Shown here piece by piece: positions 15,837 to 25,088 of a stretch of DNA of 64,000 nucleotides. The stretch is from Betaproteobacteria bacterium (GTDB lineage Bacteria; Pseudomonadota; Gammaproteobacteria; Burkholderiales; SG8-39). Numbering within the stretch: the first letter of the stretch is position 1; each line of letters opens with the position of its first letter. The position numbers were made by a program, and so were the translations under genes. The notes below the pieces were generated by a model. It worked only from the letters and a program-made list of their open reading frames with translations. It searched no databases and was not told the DNA's origin. Where the stretch lies: positions 124,001 through 188,000 of the forward strand of contig SCTY01000003.1 of the NCBI GenBank assembly GCA_004297625.1, read 5' to 3'.

Positions 15837-18800
15837 TCATGCCGCCGCTTGAGCCCTTGCGTGCGCCCGTTCACCGCGGCGGATCGCGAACTCTTTCACC
15901 AGGGCGTAGATCGCCGGGATCACGATCAGCGTGAGGATGGTGGCGGACACCATGCCGCCGACCATCGGCGCGGCGATGCGGCGCATCACCTCGGAACCGG
16001 TGCCGCTGCCCCACATGATGGGCAGCAGGCCGGCGATGATCGCGAACACCGTCATCATCAGCGGCCGCACCCGCATCGCCGCGCCCTGCATGACGGCTTC
16101 GTAAAGATCGGCGACCGTCACGCGCTCGCGCGCGGCGCGCCGGCTGTCGATGATCGCGGCGAATGCCTGCTCGAGATAGATGAGCATCACCACGCCGGTT
16201 TCGGCCGCCACGCCGGCGAGCGCGATGAAGCCCACGGCGACCGCCACGCTCATGTTGTAGCCGAGGAGGTACATCAGCCAGACGCCGCCCACGAGCGCGA
16301 ACGGCACGGAGGCCATCACGATCAGCGTTTCGGTCAGCCGCCTGAAGTTGAGGTACAGGAGAAGGAAAATGATCAGCACCGTCAGCGGCACCACGAGCTT
16401 CAGTTTTTGCTTTGCCCGCTCCATGTACTCGAACTGACCGCTCCAGGTCACGAAGTACCCCGGCGCGAACTTGACGTTGTCGCGCACCGCGCGCTGGGCG
16501 TCGGCGACGTAGCTGCCGATGTCGCGGTCGCGGATGTCGACGTAGATGTACGCGGCGAGCAGCGCGTTCTCGGTGCGGATATTCGGCGGGCCCTTGACCA
16601 GCTTCACCTTGGCGAGCTGGCCGAGCGGCAGCATGGCGCCGTTCAAAGTCTTCATGGGCGATGCGTTGCCCATGGTTGCGGCGGCTGCGGGTGCCCCCGG
16701 CGCCATTACCGGCACCAACACCTGTGTGGCGATCGCGTCGGGATCGCTGCGGTAGTCGCGTGGATAGCGCACCACGACGCCGTAGCGCTCCAGGCCTTCC
16801 ACCGTGGTGGTCACCATGTCGCCGCCCAGCGCGGTGGCGATGACGTCTTGCAACTCGCCGACGGCCAATCCATAGCGCGCAAGCGCCATGCGGTCGGGCT
16901 CGATTTCGATGTAATAGCCGCCGGTGAGGCGCTCGGCATAGGCGCTCGTCGTGCCCGGCACGGTCTTGACGACCGCTTCCACTTCTTTCGCCACGCGCTC
17001 GATCTCGGCGAGGTCCTTGCCGAAGACCTTGATGCCGATCGGCGTGCGGATCCCGGTGGACAGCATGTCGATGCGCGCCTTGATCGGCATGGTCCAGGCA
17101 TTGGCGACGCCGGGGAATTGCAGCGCCGCGTCGAGCTCGGCGATCAGCTTGTCCATGGTCATGCCGGGCCGCCACTCGCTCTGCGGCTTGAGATTGATGA
17201 CCGTCTCGAACATCTCCGTCGGGGCGGGGTCGGTGGCGGTGTTGGCGCGGCCCGCCTTGCCGAACACCGACGCGACCTCCGGAAAGCTCTTGATGACGCG
17301 GTCCTGCAGCTGTAGCAGCTCCGCGGCTTTGGTGATCGAGAGCGACGGCAGCGTGCTCGGCATGTAGAGCAGCGTTCCCTCGTTCAGCGTGGGCATGAAC
17401 TCGGTGCCGATCCTGGAAGCGGGATAGGCGCTGACGACGAGCGCGATCACGGCCGCCGCCACGGTGAGCTTCCTCCAGCGCAGCACCCAGCCGATCACTG
17501 GCCTGTAGATCCAGATGAGCAGCCGCACCAGCGGGTTGCGATGCTCCGAGACGATGCGCCCGCGGATGAGCAGCAGCATCAGCACCGGCACCAGCGTGAT
17601 GGACAGGAACGCGGCGCCCGCCATCGCGAAAGTCTTGGTGTACGCGAGCGGGCTGAACATCCGTCCTTCCTGCGCTTCCAGCGTGAACACCGGAAGGAAC
17701 GACACCGTGATGATGAGCAGGCTGAAAAACAGCGCCGGCCCCACCTCGCGGCACGCGGTGATGATGGCCTCGGCGCGCGAGGCGTCCGGCCTGCCGTTGT
17801 GCCTTACCGCCTCGAGACGCTCGAGGTGCTTGTGCGCGTTCTCGATCATGACGATGGCGGCATCCACCATCGCGCCTATCGCGATGGCGATGCCGCCGAG
17901 GCTCATGATGTTGGAGTTGAGCCCCATGTAGTGCATGACGATGAACGCGATCAGCACCCCGACCGGCAGCACGAGAATCGCCACCAGCGCGCTGCGCACG
18001 TGGAAGAGAAACACTACGCATACCAGGGCGACGATCAGGCTTTCCTCGAGGAGCGTGCCCTTGAGCGTCTTGATGGCGCGCTCGATCAGCTGCGAGCGGT
18101 CGTACACCGCCTGGATCGACACGCCCTCCGGCAGGCCGCTCGAGATCTCGGCGACCTTGTGCTTCAGGTTGTCGATGACCTGCTGCGCGTTTTGCCCGTA
18201 GCGCGCAACCGCGATGCCGGCGACGACTTCTCCCTGGCCGTCGAGCTCGGCGATGCCGCGCCGCTCGTCGGGCACCAGCTCGACGCGCGCGATGTCGCGC
18301 ACCAGCACCGGCGTGCCGCCGTCGGCTTTCACTACGACGTTTTCGATGTCGGAGAGGCCGCGCAGGTAGCCGCGCCCGCGCACCATGTACTCGGTCTCCG
18401 TCAGCTCGACGACCCGCCCGCCTACGTCGCGGTTGCTGTCGCGGATCACCTGCATCACCTTCGACAGCGGCACCCCGTAAGCCTGCAGCATCCGTGGGTT
18501 CACCGTGACTTGATACTGCTTGGCGAAACCGCCGACGCTCGCCACTTCCGCCACTCCCTGCGCCTTGGTGAGCTGGTAGCGCACGAACCAGTCCTGGATG
18601 GTGCGCAGCTCCTCCAGGGTGCGGTTCTTCGCCACCACCGCGTACTGGTAGACCCAGCCCACGCCGGTGGCGTCGGGGCCGAGCGAAGCGGTAACGCCCG
18701 GCGGCAGTTTCCCGGACACGTAGTTCAGGTACTCGAGCACGCGCGAGCGCGCCCAGTAGATGTCCGTGCCGTCTTCGAAGATGATGTAGACGAACGAGGC

Positions 18801-19067
18801 GCCGAACACCGACTGGCCGCGCACCACCTTGGATTTCGGCACCGCCAGCATGGCGGTCGTGAGCGGATAGGTGACCTGGTCCTCGACCACCTGCGGCGCC
18901 TGGCCGGGGTACTCCGTGTAGACGATCACCTGCACGTCGGAGAGATCCGGAATCGCGTCGACCGGCGTCTTCACGACCGAGTACACGCCCCAGCCGGCGA
19001 TGGAAAGCGTCGCCAGCAGCACGAGGAACACGTTGCGGACCGACCACTCGATGATGCGGTTCAGCAT
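15837..19067 (-). CDS. cusA: Copper/silver efflux RND transporter CusA
   Basis: 1076-residue inner-membrane heavy-metal RND pump. HME-type features: EYPGQAPQVVEDQVTYPLTT near the start, the proton-relay helix IAIAIGAMVDAAIVMIENAH, and the Cu/Ag-type methionine-containing segments WTMPIKARIDMLSTGIRT and GTLLYMPSTLPS. Together with CusB and CusC it should export Cu(I)/Ag(I) from the periplasm across the outer membrane. It follows cusB with a one-base gap. A PII-like gene follows. Confidence 0.95.
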   Translation of the reverse strand: MLNRIIEWSVRNVFLVLLATLSIAGWGVYSVVKTPVDAIPDLSDVQVIVYTEYPGQAPQVVEDQVTYPLTTAMLAVPKSKVVRGQSVFGASFVYIIFEDGTDIYWARSRVLEYLNYVSGKLPPGVTASLGPDATGVGWVYQYAVVAKNRTLEELRTIQDWFVRYQLTKAQGVAEVASVGGFAKQYQVTVNPRMLQAYGVPLSKVMQVIRDSNRDVGGRVVELTETEYMVRGRGYLRGLSDIENVVVKADGGTPVLVRDIARVELVPDERRGIAELDGQGEVVAGIAVARYGQNAQQVIDNLKHKVAEISSGLPEGVSIQAVYDRSQLIERAIKTLKGTLLEESLIVALVCVVFLFHVRSALVAILVLPVGVLIAFIVMHYMGLNSNIMSLGGIAIAIGAMVDAAIVMIENAHKHLERLEAVRHNGRPDASRAEAIITACREVGPALFFSLLIITVSFLPVFTLEAQEGRMFSPLAYTKTFAMAGAAFLSITLVPVLMLLLIRGRIVSEHRNPLVRLLIWIYRPVIGWVLRWRKLTVAAAVIALVVSAYPASRIGTEFMPTLNEGTLLYMPSTLPSLSITKAAELLQLQDRVIKSFPEVASVFGKAGRANTATDPAPTEMFETVINLKPQSEWRPGMTMDKLIAELDAALQFPGVANAWTMPIKARIDMLSTGIRTPIGIKVFGKDLAEIERVAKEVEAVVKTVPGTTSAYAERLTGGYYIEIEPDRMALARYGLAVGELQDVIATALGGDMVTTTVEGLERYGVVVRYPRDYRSDPDAIATQVLVPVMAPGAPAAAATMGNASPMKTLNGAMLPLGQLAKVKLVKGPPNIRTENALLAAYIYVDIRDRDIGSYVADAQRAVRDNVKFAPGYFVTWSGQFEYMERAKQKLKLVVPLTVLIIFLLLYLNFRRLTETLIVMASVPFALVGGVWLMYLLGYNMSVAVAVGFIALAGVAAETGVVMLIYLEQAFAAIIDSRRAARERVTVADLYEAVMQGAAMRVRPLMMTVFAIIAGLLPIMWGSGTGSEVMRRIAAPMVGGMVSATILTLIVIPAIYALVKEFAIRRGERAHARAQAAA

Positions 19068-19068
19068 G

Positions 19069-20598
19069 TCAGTGTCCCTTGTGCGCCGAGCTTGATGCGG
19101 TGATCCGCTCGATCACGTACTCGCCGGGCTTGCCTTGCGTGAGCTCGAACTCCACCGCCTGGCCGGGCTTCAGGCCGGCGAGCAGCGCCTTGTCCTTGGC
19201 GGCGAATTCCATGGTCATCGCCGGCCACTGCAGCGTCGGGATCGGCCCGTGCTCGATTTCCACGGTGCCGCCCTGCGCGTCGACGGCCTGAATGGTTCCG
19301 CTCGCACGGTGCGCCGCCGCAGCTTTCGGCTGGCTGCCGAAGCTCTCGAGCGCCGACTTGAGATTGCTCTCGGCGTCGATGAGGAAGTTGGCGCGCACGA
19401 CCACCTCGTCGCCCGCCTTGAGCCCCTCGGTGACTTCGCTGTAGCCCTCGGCACGCATGCCCAGCTTCACCGTGCGCGGCTCGAACACAGCCTCTCCGCG
19501 GCGCACGAGCACCGCCTGGCGCTTGCCGCTGTCGAGTACCGCCGAATCCGGTACCGCAAGCACCTTGCCGCGCGGATGGGCCGCGACGAACTCGACGCTG
19601 CCGTACATCGCCGGCTTGAGCAGCCCGCCTTTGTTGGCAAGCTCCACGCGCACGCGCGCCGTGCGGGTTGCGGGGTCGATGGTCGGATAGACGAAGACCA
19701 CCTTGCCCTTGAGCGCCATGTCCGGATAGGAAGCGACGCGCACGTCGACCTCCTGGCCCACGCGCGCGTAGCGCAGGTCCTGCTCGAACACCTCGGCAAG
19801 CATCCATACCGAAGACAGATCCGCGACCTCGAAGAGCACGTCGCCGGGCATGAAGCGCATGCCCTGCACGCTCGGCTTCTGCAGCACCACGCCGTTCACG
19901 GGCGAGCGGAACGCGAGGTGCTGGCGCGGCTTGCCGTCGCGCTGCAGCGTACGCAGCTCCTCATCGGAAATCTCCCAGTTGCGCAGGCGCCGCAGCGCGC
20001 TGTCGGCGAGCCGTTGCATCACCGCTTGCGCGTCGGCCCCGCCCGCAGCCGCTTCCTTCATTCCGCGCAGCGCGATCAGGTATTCCTCCTGCGCCGTGAC
20101 GAGCTCCGGGCTGTACACCTCCATGAGCGGCTGCCCGCGCCCGATCGCCTGGCCGGTGGTGTTCACGTAGAGCTTTTCGATCCAGCCTTCGAAGCGCGGC
20201 GCTACTTTGAAGAGCTGGCGCTCGTTCGGCTGGATGGTGCCGACCGCCTGCACGACGCGGCGCAGATCGCGCACCTGCGCGAGCTCGGTGCGCACGCCGA
20301 GAAGCTGCATCTTGTCCGGGCTGATCTTCACCGTGCCGGGGGCCTGCGGCGCAGGCGCCTCGCCCTGGTAAACCGGCACGTAGTCCATTCCCATGGGATC
20401 TTTCTTCGGCACCGGAGAGGTGTCCGGCAGACCCATGGGATTGCGGTAGTAGAGGATCTTGCCGCCTGCGGTGCTCGTGGCGCCGGCCGCGGCCTGGGGC
20501 GCCGAGGCCTGCTCGGCCTTCCGCGTGCCTGCCCAATAGCCGCCGGCAAGCCCCGCCGCCGCGACGACCACCACCAGGATCCATGCCAGTCGATTCAT
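19069..20598 (-). CDS. cusB: Cus efflux membrane-fusion protein CusB with C-terminal CusF domain
   Basis: 509 residues. An N-terminal anchor helix is followed by a heavy-metal-binding segment (YYRNPMGLPDTSPVPKKDPM), the membrane-fusion core with HlyD-type hairpin (PRFEGWIEKLYVNTTGQAI, LYSPE-type EVYSPELVTAQEEYL), and from about residue 430 a fused CusF domain with the copper motif WPAMTMEF. ATG at 20598 has AAAGG 7 bases upstream, better than the ATG two codons earlier. It bridges CusA and CusC and can receive copper from chaperones; the fused CusF may explain why the separate cusF nearby is decayed. Confidence 0.92.
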   Translation of the reverse strand: MNRLAWILVVVVAAAGLAGGYWAGTRKAEQASAPQAAAGATSTAGGKILYYRNPMGLPDTSPVPKKDPMGMDYVPVYQGEAPAPQAPGTVKISPDKMQLLGVRTELAQVRDLRRVVQAVGTIQPNERQLFKVAPRFEGWIEKLYVNTTGQAIGRGQPLMEVYSPELVTAQEEYLIALRGMKEAAAGGADAQAVMQRLADSALRRLRNWEISDEELRTLQRDGKPRQHLAFRSPVNGVVLQKPSVQGMRFMPGDVLFEVADLSSVWMLAEVFEQDLRYARVGQEVDVRVASYPDMALKGKVVFVYPTIDPATRTARVRVELANKGGLLKPAMYGSVEFVAAHPRGKVLAVPDSAVLDSGKRQAVLVRRGEAVFEPRTVKLGMRAEGYSEVTEGLKAGDEVVVRANFLIDAESNLKSALESFGSQPKAAAAHRASGTIQAVDAQGGTVEIEHGPIPTLQWPAMTMEFAAKDKALLAGLKPGQAVEFELTQGKPGEYVIERITASSSAHKGH

Positions 20599-20609
20599 GG
20601 CCATGCCTT

Positions 20610-21869
20610 TCAGAAAAGCGTCTTGCCGGTAAGGAATTCAATTTCGGCGAGCGCCTTGTTCTGGCTCGCCACGTTGCTGATATAGCTCTGCTCGTAGTTG
20701 AACACCGTCATCTGGCTGTCGAGCAGCATGAGGAAATCGGTGCGCCCGACGCGGTACGCCGAAAGCGCCGCTTCGACCGCGAGGCGCGCCTGCGGCAGGA
20801 TTCCCGTCTCGTAGAGGCGCACCGACTTCAGGCTCTGCTCGGCATTGGCCACTTCCCGCCGCAGCATGGCGTCGATCTCGTTGAGCCGCGCCTGATACAT
20901 GCGCGAGGCCTGCTCGCGCAGCGCTTCGGCCTCGCTCACGCGCGGCTCGAGCTTGGAACCGCGCCACACCGGCAGGTTGATCGCCACCGTGAAGCTGATC
21001 ATGTCCTCGCGCTTCATCTCCACCGTGTTGTCGCGCTGGCCGTATGAGAAGCGCACGTCGAAGTCGGGGTAGTAGTCCTTGCGCGCGAGATCGAGCTGCT
21101 TGGTGCTGCGCGCGATCATGCTCTGCTGCGCGAGGAGCTGCGGACGGCTCTGGCGCGCCGCGGCGCGCAACTCAGCGAGCTGGAGTACGACCTCCCGCGG
21201 CCGCAGCGGCGGCGCAAGCGCAGGCACGCCCGAGGAGCGCCCGAGCGCGCGGTTGAGCTCCGCCTCGATCATCGGCCGCTCGCGTCCCAGCTTGATGAGC
21301 TCGTCGAGCATCTTGGAAACCTGCGTCTGGGCCTTCAGCACGTCGGCCTGGCTCGTCTGGCCCACGCCGTAGCGCGTCTCGGCGATGGAAAGCAACTGCT
21401 CGAGGATGCGCCGGTTCTTTTCGACCAGCCGCTGCATTTCGTCGACCTGGCCGAGGTCGAAGTAAGCCATCTTCACTTCGCGCTGCACGCGGTTCACCGC
21501 TTCTTGCAGGTTGTTCTCGGCGGCCTCGACCTCCTTCTCGGCCACGTCGCGCCGGAGCGCGCGCTTGCCCGGGTACGGCAGGCGCTGCGTGAGCCCGATC
21601 ATCTTCATCGTCATGTCTTCCTTGCGGAAGCTGAGCGACTCGGCCGGCAGGTTGACGACGCCGAGCTCGAGCATCGGGTCGTCGAGCGCCGCGGCGGGCG
21701 AGACGCGGTTGCGCGCGGCCTCGACCTCGCGCCGCGCCGCCTGGATGTCGGCGTTGTTCTCCGCCGCCTCGGCAGCGAGGGAGCGCAGCAGCGTGTCCGG
21801 CGCCTCGGCGCGCGCAGGCAATGCGAACGCGAGCACCGCAAGCAAAAATACTCCGCTAAACCACTTCAT
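20610..21869 (-). CDS. cusC: TolC-family outer-membrane efflux protein CusC-like
   Basis: 419 residues. Signal peptide MKWFSGVFLLAVLAFALPARA, then two outer-membrane-efflux repeats with long helices (EKEVEAAENNLQEAVNRVQR; ARLNEIDAMLRREVANAEQS) and the repeat-end motif YRVGRTDFLMLLDSQ. The upstream in-frame TTG is not used; ATG at 21869 has GGAG about 8 bases away. Forms the trimeric outer-membrane channel of the Cus pump. The gap to the preceding small gene is 80 bases. Confidence 0.9.
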   Translation of the reverse strand: MKWFSGVFLLAVLAFALPARAEAPDTLLRSLAAEAAENNADIQAARREVEAARNRVSPAAALDDPMLELGVVNLPAESLSFRKEDMTMKMIGLTQRLPYPGKRALRRDVAEKEVEAAENNLQEAVNRVQREVKMAYFDLGQVDEMQRLVEKNRRILEQLLSIAETRYGVGQTSQADVLKAQTQVSKMLDELIKLGRERPMIEAELNRALGRSSGVPALAPPLRPREVVLQLAELRAAARQSRPQLLAQQSMIARSTKQLDLARKDYYPDFDVRFSYGQRDNTVEMKREDMISFTVAINLPVWRGSKLEPRVSEAEALREQASRMYQARLNEIDAMLRREVANAEQSLKSVRLYETGILPQARLAVEAALSAYRVGRTDFLMLLDSQMTVFNYEQSYISNVASQNKALAEIEFLTGKTLF

Positions 21870-21949
21870 CTTGATCTCCAAACAGGCGTTGCATGCGCGA
21901 GCGGGAACCGCCCCGCGGGCGCGGTCGCTTCAGCGAGCGCTGCGGACGA

Positions 21950-22321
21950 TCAGATCAGGAACGACTGGAACAGGATGCGGGCGGGAAGCCCGCCGGGCGG
22001 ACGCGCCTCTTGCCATTCGCTCGAGGCGTATTTCGGCTGCGTCGGCGCGACGAACAGCACCGGCGCATCGGCGGGCGCACGCGCGATGACGGTTGCGGCG
22101 CCCGCAAGCTGCAGGTCGGAGGTGCAATGCGCGATGCAACGAGGCGCGAGTTGGTCCGGCGCGTGTGCGCAAGGACAATCGTCGTCGCTCGATTCGATGA
22201 GCGGCAACAGGCTGCCGCGCTCGCTTTGACAAGCGGCGAGCGCTATCGTCGCCTGTGCGAACGCCAGCGCGGCGAGCATCATCAGCGCAATGGCGCGTCT
22301 CAGGCGGCGGCTAATCGGCAT
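21950..22321 (-). CDS. Small exported Cys-containing protein heading the cus operon
   Basis: 123 residues. Basic start and hydrophobic stretch (RRLRRAIALMMLAALAFAQA) form a signal peptide; the mature part has two cysteine groups (DDDCPCAHAPDQLAPRC and IAHCTSD). Similar small exported proteins of unknown function often precede heavy-metal RND operons in Burkholderiales; I know no biochemical role. The start at 22321 is followed by a clean signal peptide. An FNR-type dyad lies about 68 bases upstream. Confidence 0.65.
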   Translation of the reverse strand: MPISRRLRRAIALMMLAALAFAQATIALAACQSERGSLLPLIESSDDDCPCAHAPDQLAPRCIAHCTSDLQLAGAATVIARAPADAPVLFVAPTQPKYASSEWQEARPPGGLPARILFQSFLI

Positions 22322-22382
22322 GCTAAAACCAGGGTCCGTTTTGATGCGTACCGGCAGGATGGCAGGCGGCGAGCCCGGGGCT

Positions 22383-22396
22383 TTGATATGGGTCAA
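22383..22396. promoter_or_regulatory. FNR/Anr/Dnr-type dyad upstream of cus operon
   Basis: TTGATATGGGTCAA, which fits TTGAY-N4-RTCAA. It is centred about 68 bases before the first gene of the cus operon and overlaps the stop codon of the methyltransferase gene. Confidence 0.5.
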
Positions 22397-23016
22397 GCGG
22401 CGGCGGGCTGCGCAACGCCCCAATAGTTGAACGTCGCCGGCCGCCAGCCGGGAAGGTACATCGTGTCCATGCTGGCGATGCGGAAACCGCCCTGCTCGAT
22501 GAGCGCCGGAATGTCCCGGTTCAGATGGCAGCCGCCGCCGAAGCGTTTCCACATCGGCGTCATCGTCTCCTGCCATTTGCGCACATTGGCGTCAGGCGCG
22601 AGCCCGTGCTCGCAGAAAAGCAGCCGCCCGCCGGGACGCAGAACCCGCGCGATCTCGCGCAATGCCGGCGTGGTTTCCGGAATCGTGCACAGCGCATAGG
22701 TAACGAGCGCAGTGTCGACGCTCGCCGAAGCGAGCGGAATGCTCTCGGCGGGCGCGTTGACGAACTCCACATCGATGCGCGCCCGGCGCGCGGCGCGCTC
22801 CGCCTTGCGCGTCATCTCGGGGGAGGGATCGAGGCCGATCACTTTGGAAACCTTGCCCGCATCGTAGTAGGGCAAGTTGAGGCCCGAGCCGACGCCCACC
22901 TCGAGCACGCACCCCTGCGCGAGCGGCACGATTTTTTCGCGCTGGCGCATGATGGGCTTCAGCCCGCATACGAAGTGGACTAGGTGAGGAAGAACGAGCT
23001 CGCTATAAGCGCTCAT
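22393..23016 (-). CDS. Class I SAM-dependent methyltransferase
   Basis: 207-residue soluble enzyme. SAM-binding motif I is VLEVGVGSGLNLPYY, the acidic loop is IGLDPSPEM, and later VTYALCTIPETTPALREIAR and LRPGGRLLFCEHG follow, as in the UbiE/phospholipid-type methyltransferase group. The CHLNRDIPALIEQGGFRI segment is shared by a subgroup of small methyltransferases seen in metal-resistance regions. Substrate unknown. It follows dsbC with a 3-base gap. Confidence 0.85.
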   Translation of the reverse strand: MSAYSELVLPHLVHFVCGLKPIMRQREKIVPLAQGCVLEVGVGSGLNLPYYDAGKVSKVIGLDPSPEMTRKAERAARRARIDVEFVNAPAESIPLASASVDTALVTYALCTIPETTPALREIARVLRPGGRLLFCEHGLAPDANVRKWQETMTPMWKRFGGGCHLNRDIPALIEQGGFRIASMDTMYLPGWRPATFNYWGVAQPAAA

Positions 23017-23019
23017 CCA

Positions 23020-23745
23020 TCAGCGCTTCGCCGGAGAGGCCTTATCGAGCAGCGGCGTCACCTGCTCGAGCGGCATGGCGCCGCTATAGCGCTCGCCGGT
23101 CTCGATAAACCAGGTCGGCGTAGCGCTCGCGCCCAAGCGGCGCCCGGCCTCCATGAGCTTGTCGATCGGGTTGTCGCAGTCGGGCGAAGCCTGGGGCTCG
23201 ATGCGCTTCAGCATCAGATCGTTCCAGGCCTTGGACCGATCCTTGGAGCACCAGACCGCTTTCGTCTGGCCGACGGACCTCGGACTGATCACCGGGTAAG
23301 GAAGGATGTGAATCGTGACGTCGTCGAGCTTCGCGAGGTCGGTCTCGAAGCGCTTGCAGTACGGGCAATTCGGGTCGGAAAAGATCGCGATCTTGCGCCG
23401 GCCGGTGCCGCGCTTCGTCACGATCGACCACTGCAGCGGCAGGGAACCCCAGCTCACCCTCGAGAGCTCGCGCTGGCGTTCTTCGGTGAGGTTGCGCCCG
23501 GTCTTCGCGTCGATGACCTGGCCGGCGATGACCACCTTGGCTTCGCCGTCGGCGTAATAAAGAAGCAGCCCGTCGGCAGACCGCACGGTCACTTCGTACA
23601 GGTCGCCCCAGGGCATCTTCTGCACGCTTTCCAGCTGCGCGCCCCCCTGCAGCTTCTCGGTGATCATGCGGCGCACGGCCGCTTCGTCGGCCGCCGCGGT
23701 CAGCATGACTCCGAGCAATATGATCCCCGTCAATATTCTTGCCAT
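23020..23745 (-). CDS. dsbC: DsbC-type disulfide isomerase
   Basis: 241 residues. Signal peptide (MARILTGIILLGVMLTAAAD) then an N-terminal dimerisation domain (MITEKLQGGAQLESVQKMPW) and a thioredoxin-like domain with the active site CPYC (IFSDPNCPYCKRFE) and TPTWFIETG. A second cysteine pair (WCSKD, DCDNP) is as in DsbC. Periplasmic isomerase that repairs wrong disulfides, a known need under copper stress. The frame is open 22 codons upstream, but the signal peptide defines the start used here. Confidence 0.88.
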   Translation of the reverse strand: MARILTGIILLGVMLTAAADEAAVRRMITEKLQGGAQLESVQKMPWGDLYEVTVRSADGLLLYYADGEAKVVIAGQVIDAKTGRNLTEERQRELSRVSWGSLPLQWSIVTKRGTGRRKIAIFSDPNCPYCKRFETDLAKLDDVTIHILPYPVISPRSVGQTKAVWCSKDRSKAWNDLMLKRIEPQASPDCDNPIDKLMEAGRRLGASATPTWFIETGERYSGAMPLEQVTPLLDKASPAKR

Positions 23746-23822
23746 GACAGACTCGGACCCTTTCTTCGTAGGCATAGTTCCGACGCTATCATGGGGGTTC
23801 GCTTCTTGCACACGAGCCCTCC

Positions 23823-24659
23823 ATGATCCGCGGCATGCTTCCTGTACTTTTCGCCTTCACACTCGCGGCGCATGCGGCGAACCCGCCTCTCGCCGCCCTG
23901 CAGATCGAAATCTGGCCGGAATACGACCGGCCGGGCGCGCTCGTCATCTACAAGGGCGAGCTCGCCCAGAGCGTCCGGCTGCCCGCGGAAGTGGCGTTGC
24001 GCATTCCGGCTTCTTCCGGCGGCCCGGCGGCGGTCGCCTACGCCACCGAGGAGTCCGGAAAACTGCTCAACCTCTCCCACCAGGACGAGGCCGCCGGCAA
24101 CTTCATCGTGGTGCACATCCGGCCGCCGCAGCGTTTCTTTCACATGGAGTTCTACGATCGGATGGCGACCGACAAGCCGCAGCGCGAGTACCGCTACGCC
24201 TGGCCCGGAGACATGGCGGTGGAAAAGGTGAGCGTCCTCGTGAAGGAGCCAGCCGCTTCCAGCAATCTCTCCGTGCAGCCCAAGCTCGACCTTACGGGCC
24301 AGAGCCCGGACGGAATGAGTCACCGCGCGGCCCAGCTCGGCGCCCTCAAGGCAGGCGAGCAGCTCCCTATCGAGATCCGGTATACGAAAACCGATGCGCG
24401 TCCCTCCACCGAGATCGTTGCTGCTCCAGCGGCCGCGGCAGCCGCGCAACCGGAAACCCAACAACAACCCACGTGGCCGCTCTTCCTCGTTGCCGGCGGT
24501 GCTGTGGTCCTGATCGGTGCGGTCGCTGCGCTGCTGTGGCGGCGCCGCCGACCGGCGCCGGCGGCCGCCGCTGCATCGGGCCGCTTCTGCCCCAAATGTG
24601 GGCGTGCCACGAAGGCCGGCGACCGTTTCTGCGCTAGCTGCGGCGCAGCGCTAGGCTAG
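23823..24659 (+). CDS. Exported protein with C-terminal membrane anchor and zinc ribbon
   Basis: 278 residues. Signal peptide, an extracytoplasmic beta-rich domain of about 190 residues (ALQIEIWPEYDRPGALVIYK...), an alanine-rich linker, one membrane helix (WPLFLVAGGAVVLIGAVAAL) and a cytoplasmic zinc ribbon with two CxxC pairs (FCPKCGRATKAGDRFCASCG). The architecture suggests a membrane-spanning sensor or scaffold; I do not recognise a characterised homologue. It is divergent from dsbC and its 3' end overlaps the convergent DUF5676 gene by 26 bases. Confidence 0.65.
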   Translation: MIRGMLPVLFAFTLAAHAANPPLAALQIEIWPEYDRPGALVIYKGELAQSVRLPAEVALRIPASSGGPAAVAYATEESGKLLNLSHQDEAAGNFIVVHIRPPQRFFHMEFYDRMATDKPQREYRYAWPGDMAVEKVSVLVKEPAASSNLSVQPKLDLTGQSPDGMSHRAAQLGALKAGEQLPIEIRYTKTDARPSTEIVAAPAAAAAAQPETQQQPTWPLFLVAGGAVVLIGAVAALLWRRRRPAPAAAAASGRFCPKCGRATKAGDRFCASCGAALG

Positions 24660-24927
24660 GTCGGCTGCCCAGGCGGTCGAACAGCCAGCCGAAGAGCGCG
24701 CCGAGCCAGAACGCCCACACCGCGAGCACCACGAGCACGTAGAAGAAGCGGCCGAACTCGAACAGCGCCGCTCCGTTCTGCAGTTTGCGGAACTCCAGGC
24801 CGTGGAAAAGCGCGTCCACGAAGTTCACCGCGATTTCCGGCCACAGCAGAAAAACGAGCGTGCACGCGGTGTAGCCGAGCGCCACTGTCGCCGCGAGCGC
24901 CGTCCCGGCGCGCAAGGCGGTGCTCAC
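24634..24927 (-). CDS. DUF5676-type small membrane protein
   Basis: 97 residues with three hydrophobic segments. The LWPEIAVNFVDALFHGLEFRK stretch, in shortened form PEIAVNFVDALFHGLEF, matches the DUF5676 signature (helix, FFNALFHG-type loop, helix). GTG start overlapping the stop of the small CCGG protein gene (GTGA). Function unknown; members cluster with copper and YHS genes. A second DUF5676-like gene is at 41934. Confidence 0.7.
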   Translation of the reverse strand: MSTALRAGTALAATVALGYTACTLVFLLWPEIAVNFVDALFHGLEFRKLQNGAALFEFGRFFYVLVVLAVWAFWLGALFGWLFDRLGSRPSLALRRS

Positions 24928-25079
24928 GACGCCTCCTTGTCACGCTCCATGCCGCCGCAGCAGCTGCGAGCACTGGGTGTGCCTTCGTTGCGCCGCCCGC
25001 CGACCCCGAAAGCGGCGAGCACGATAAGCACGAGGAGCACCAGCGCGAGCGCGATCCAGCTGTTGGCAAGCCATTCCAT
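24924..25079 (-). CDS. Small CCGG-type membrane protein (51 aa)
   Basis: MEWLANSWIALALVLLVLIV begins the protein; a single membrane helix is followed by a short soluble tail containing SCCGGME. AGGAGG lies 8 bases before the ATG. It resembles the starts of the small proteins at 33051 and 41748 (MEWL/MSWL, tryptophan-rich helix, CCGG or GGCC cysteine pair). Overlaps the DUF5676 gene by 4 bases. Probably a metal-linked small membrane protein; no known function. Confidence 0.7.
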   Translation of the reverse strand: MEWLANSWIALALVLLVLIVLAAFGVGGRRNEGTPSARSCCGGMERDKEAS

Positions 25080-25088
25080 AAGCACCTC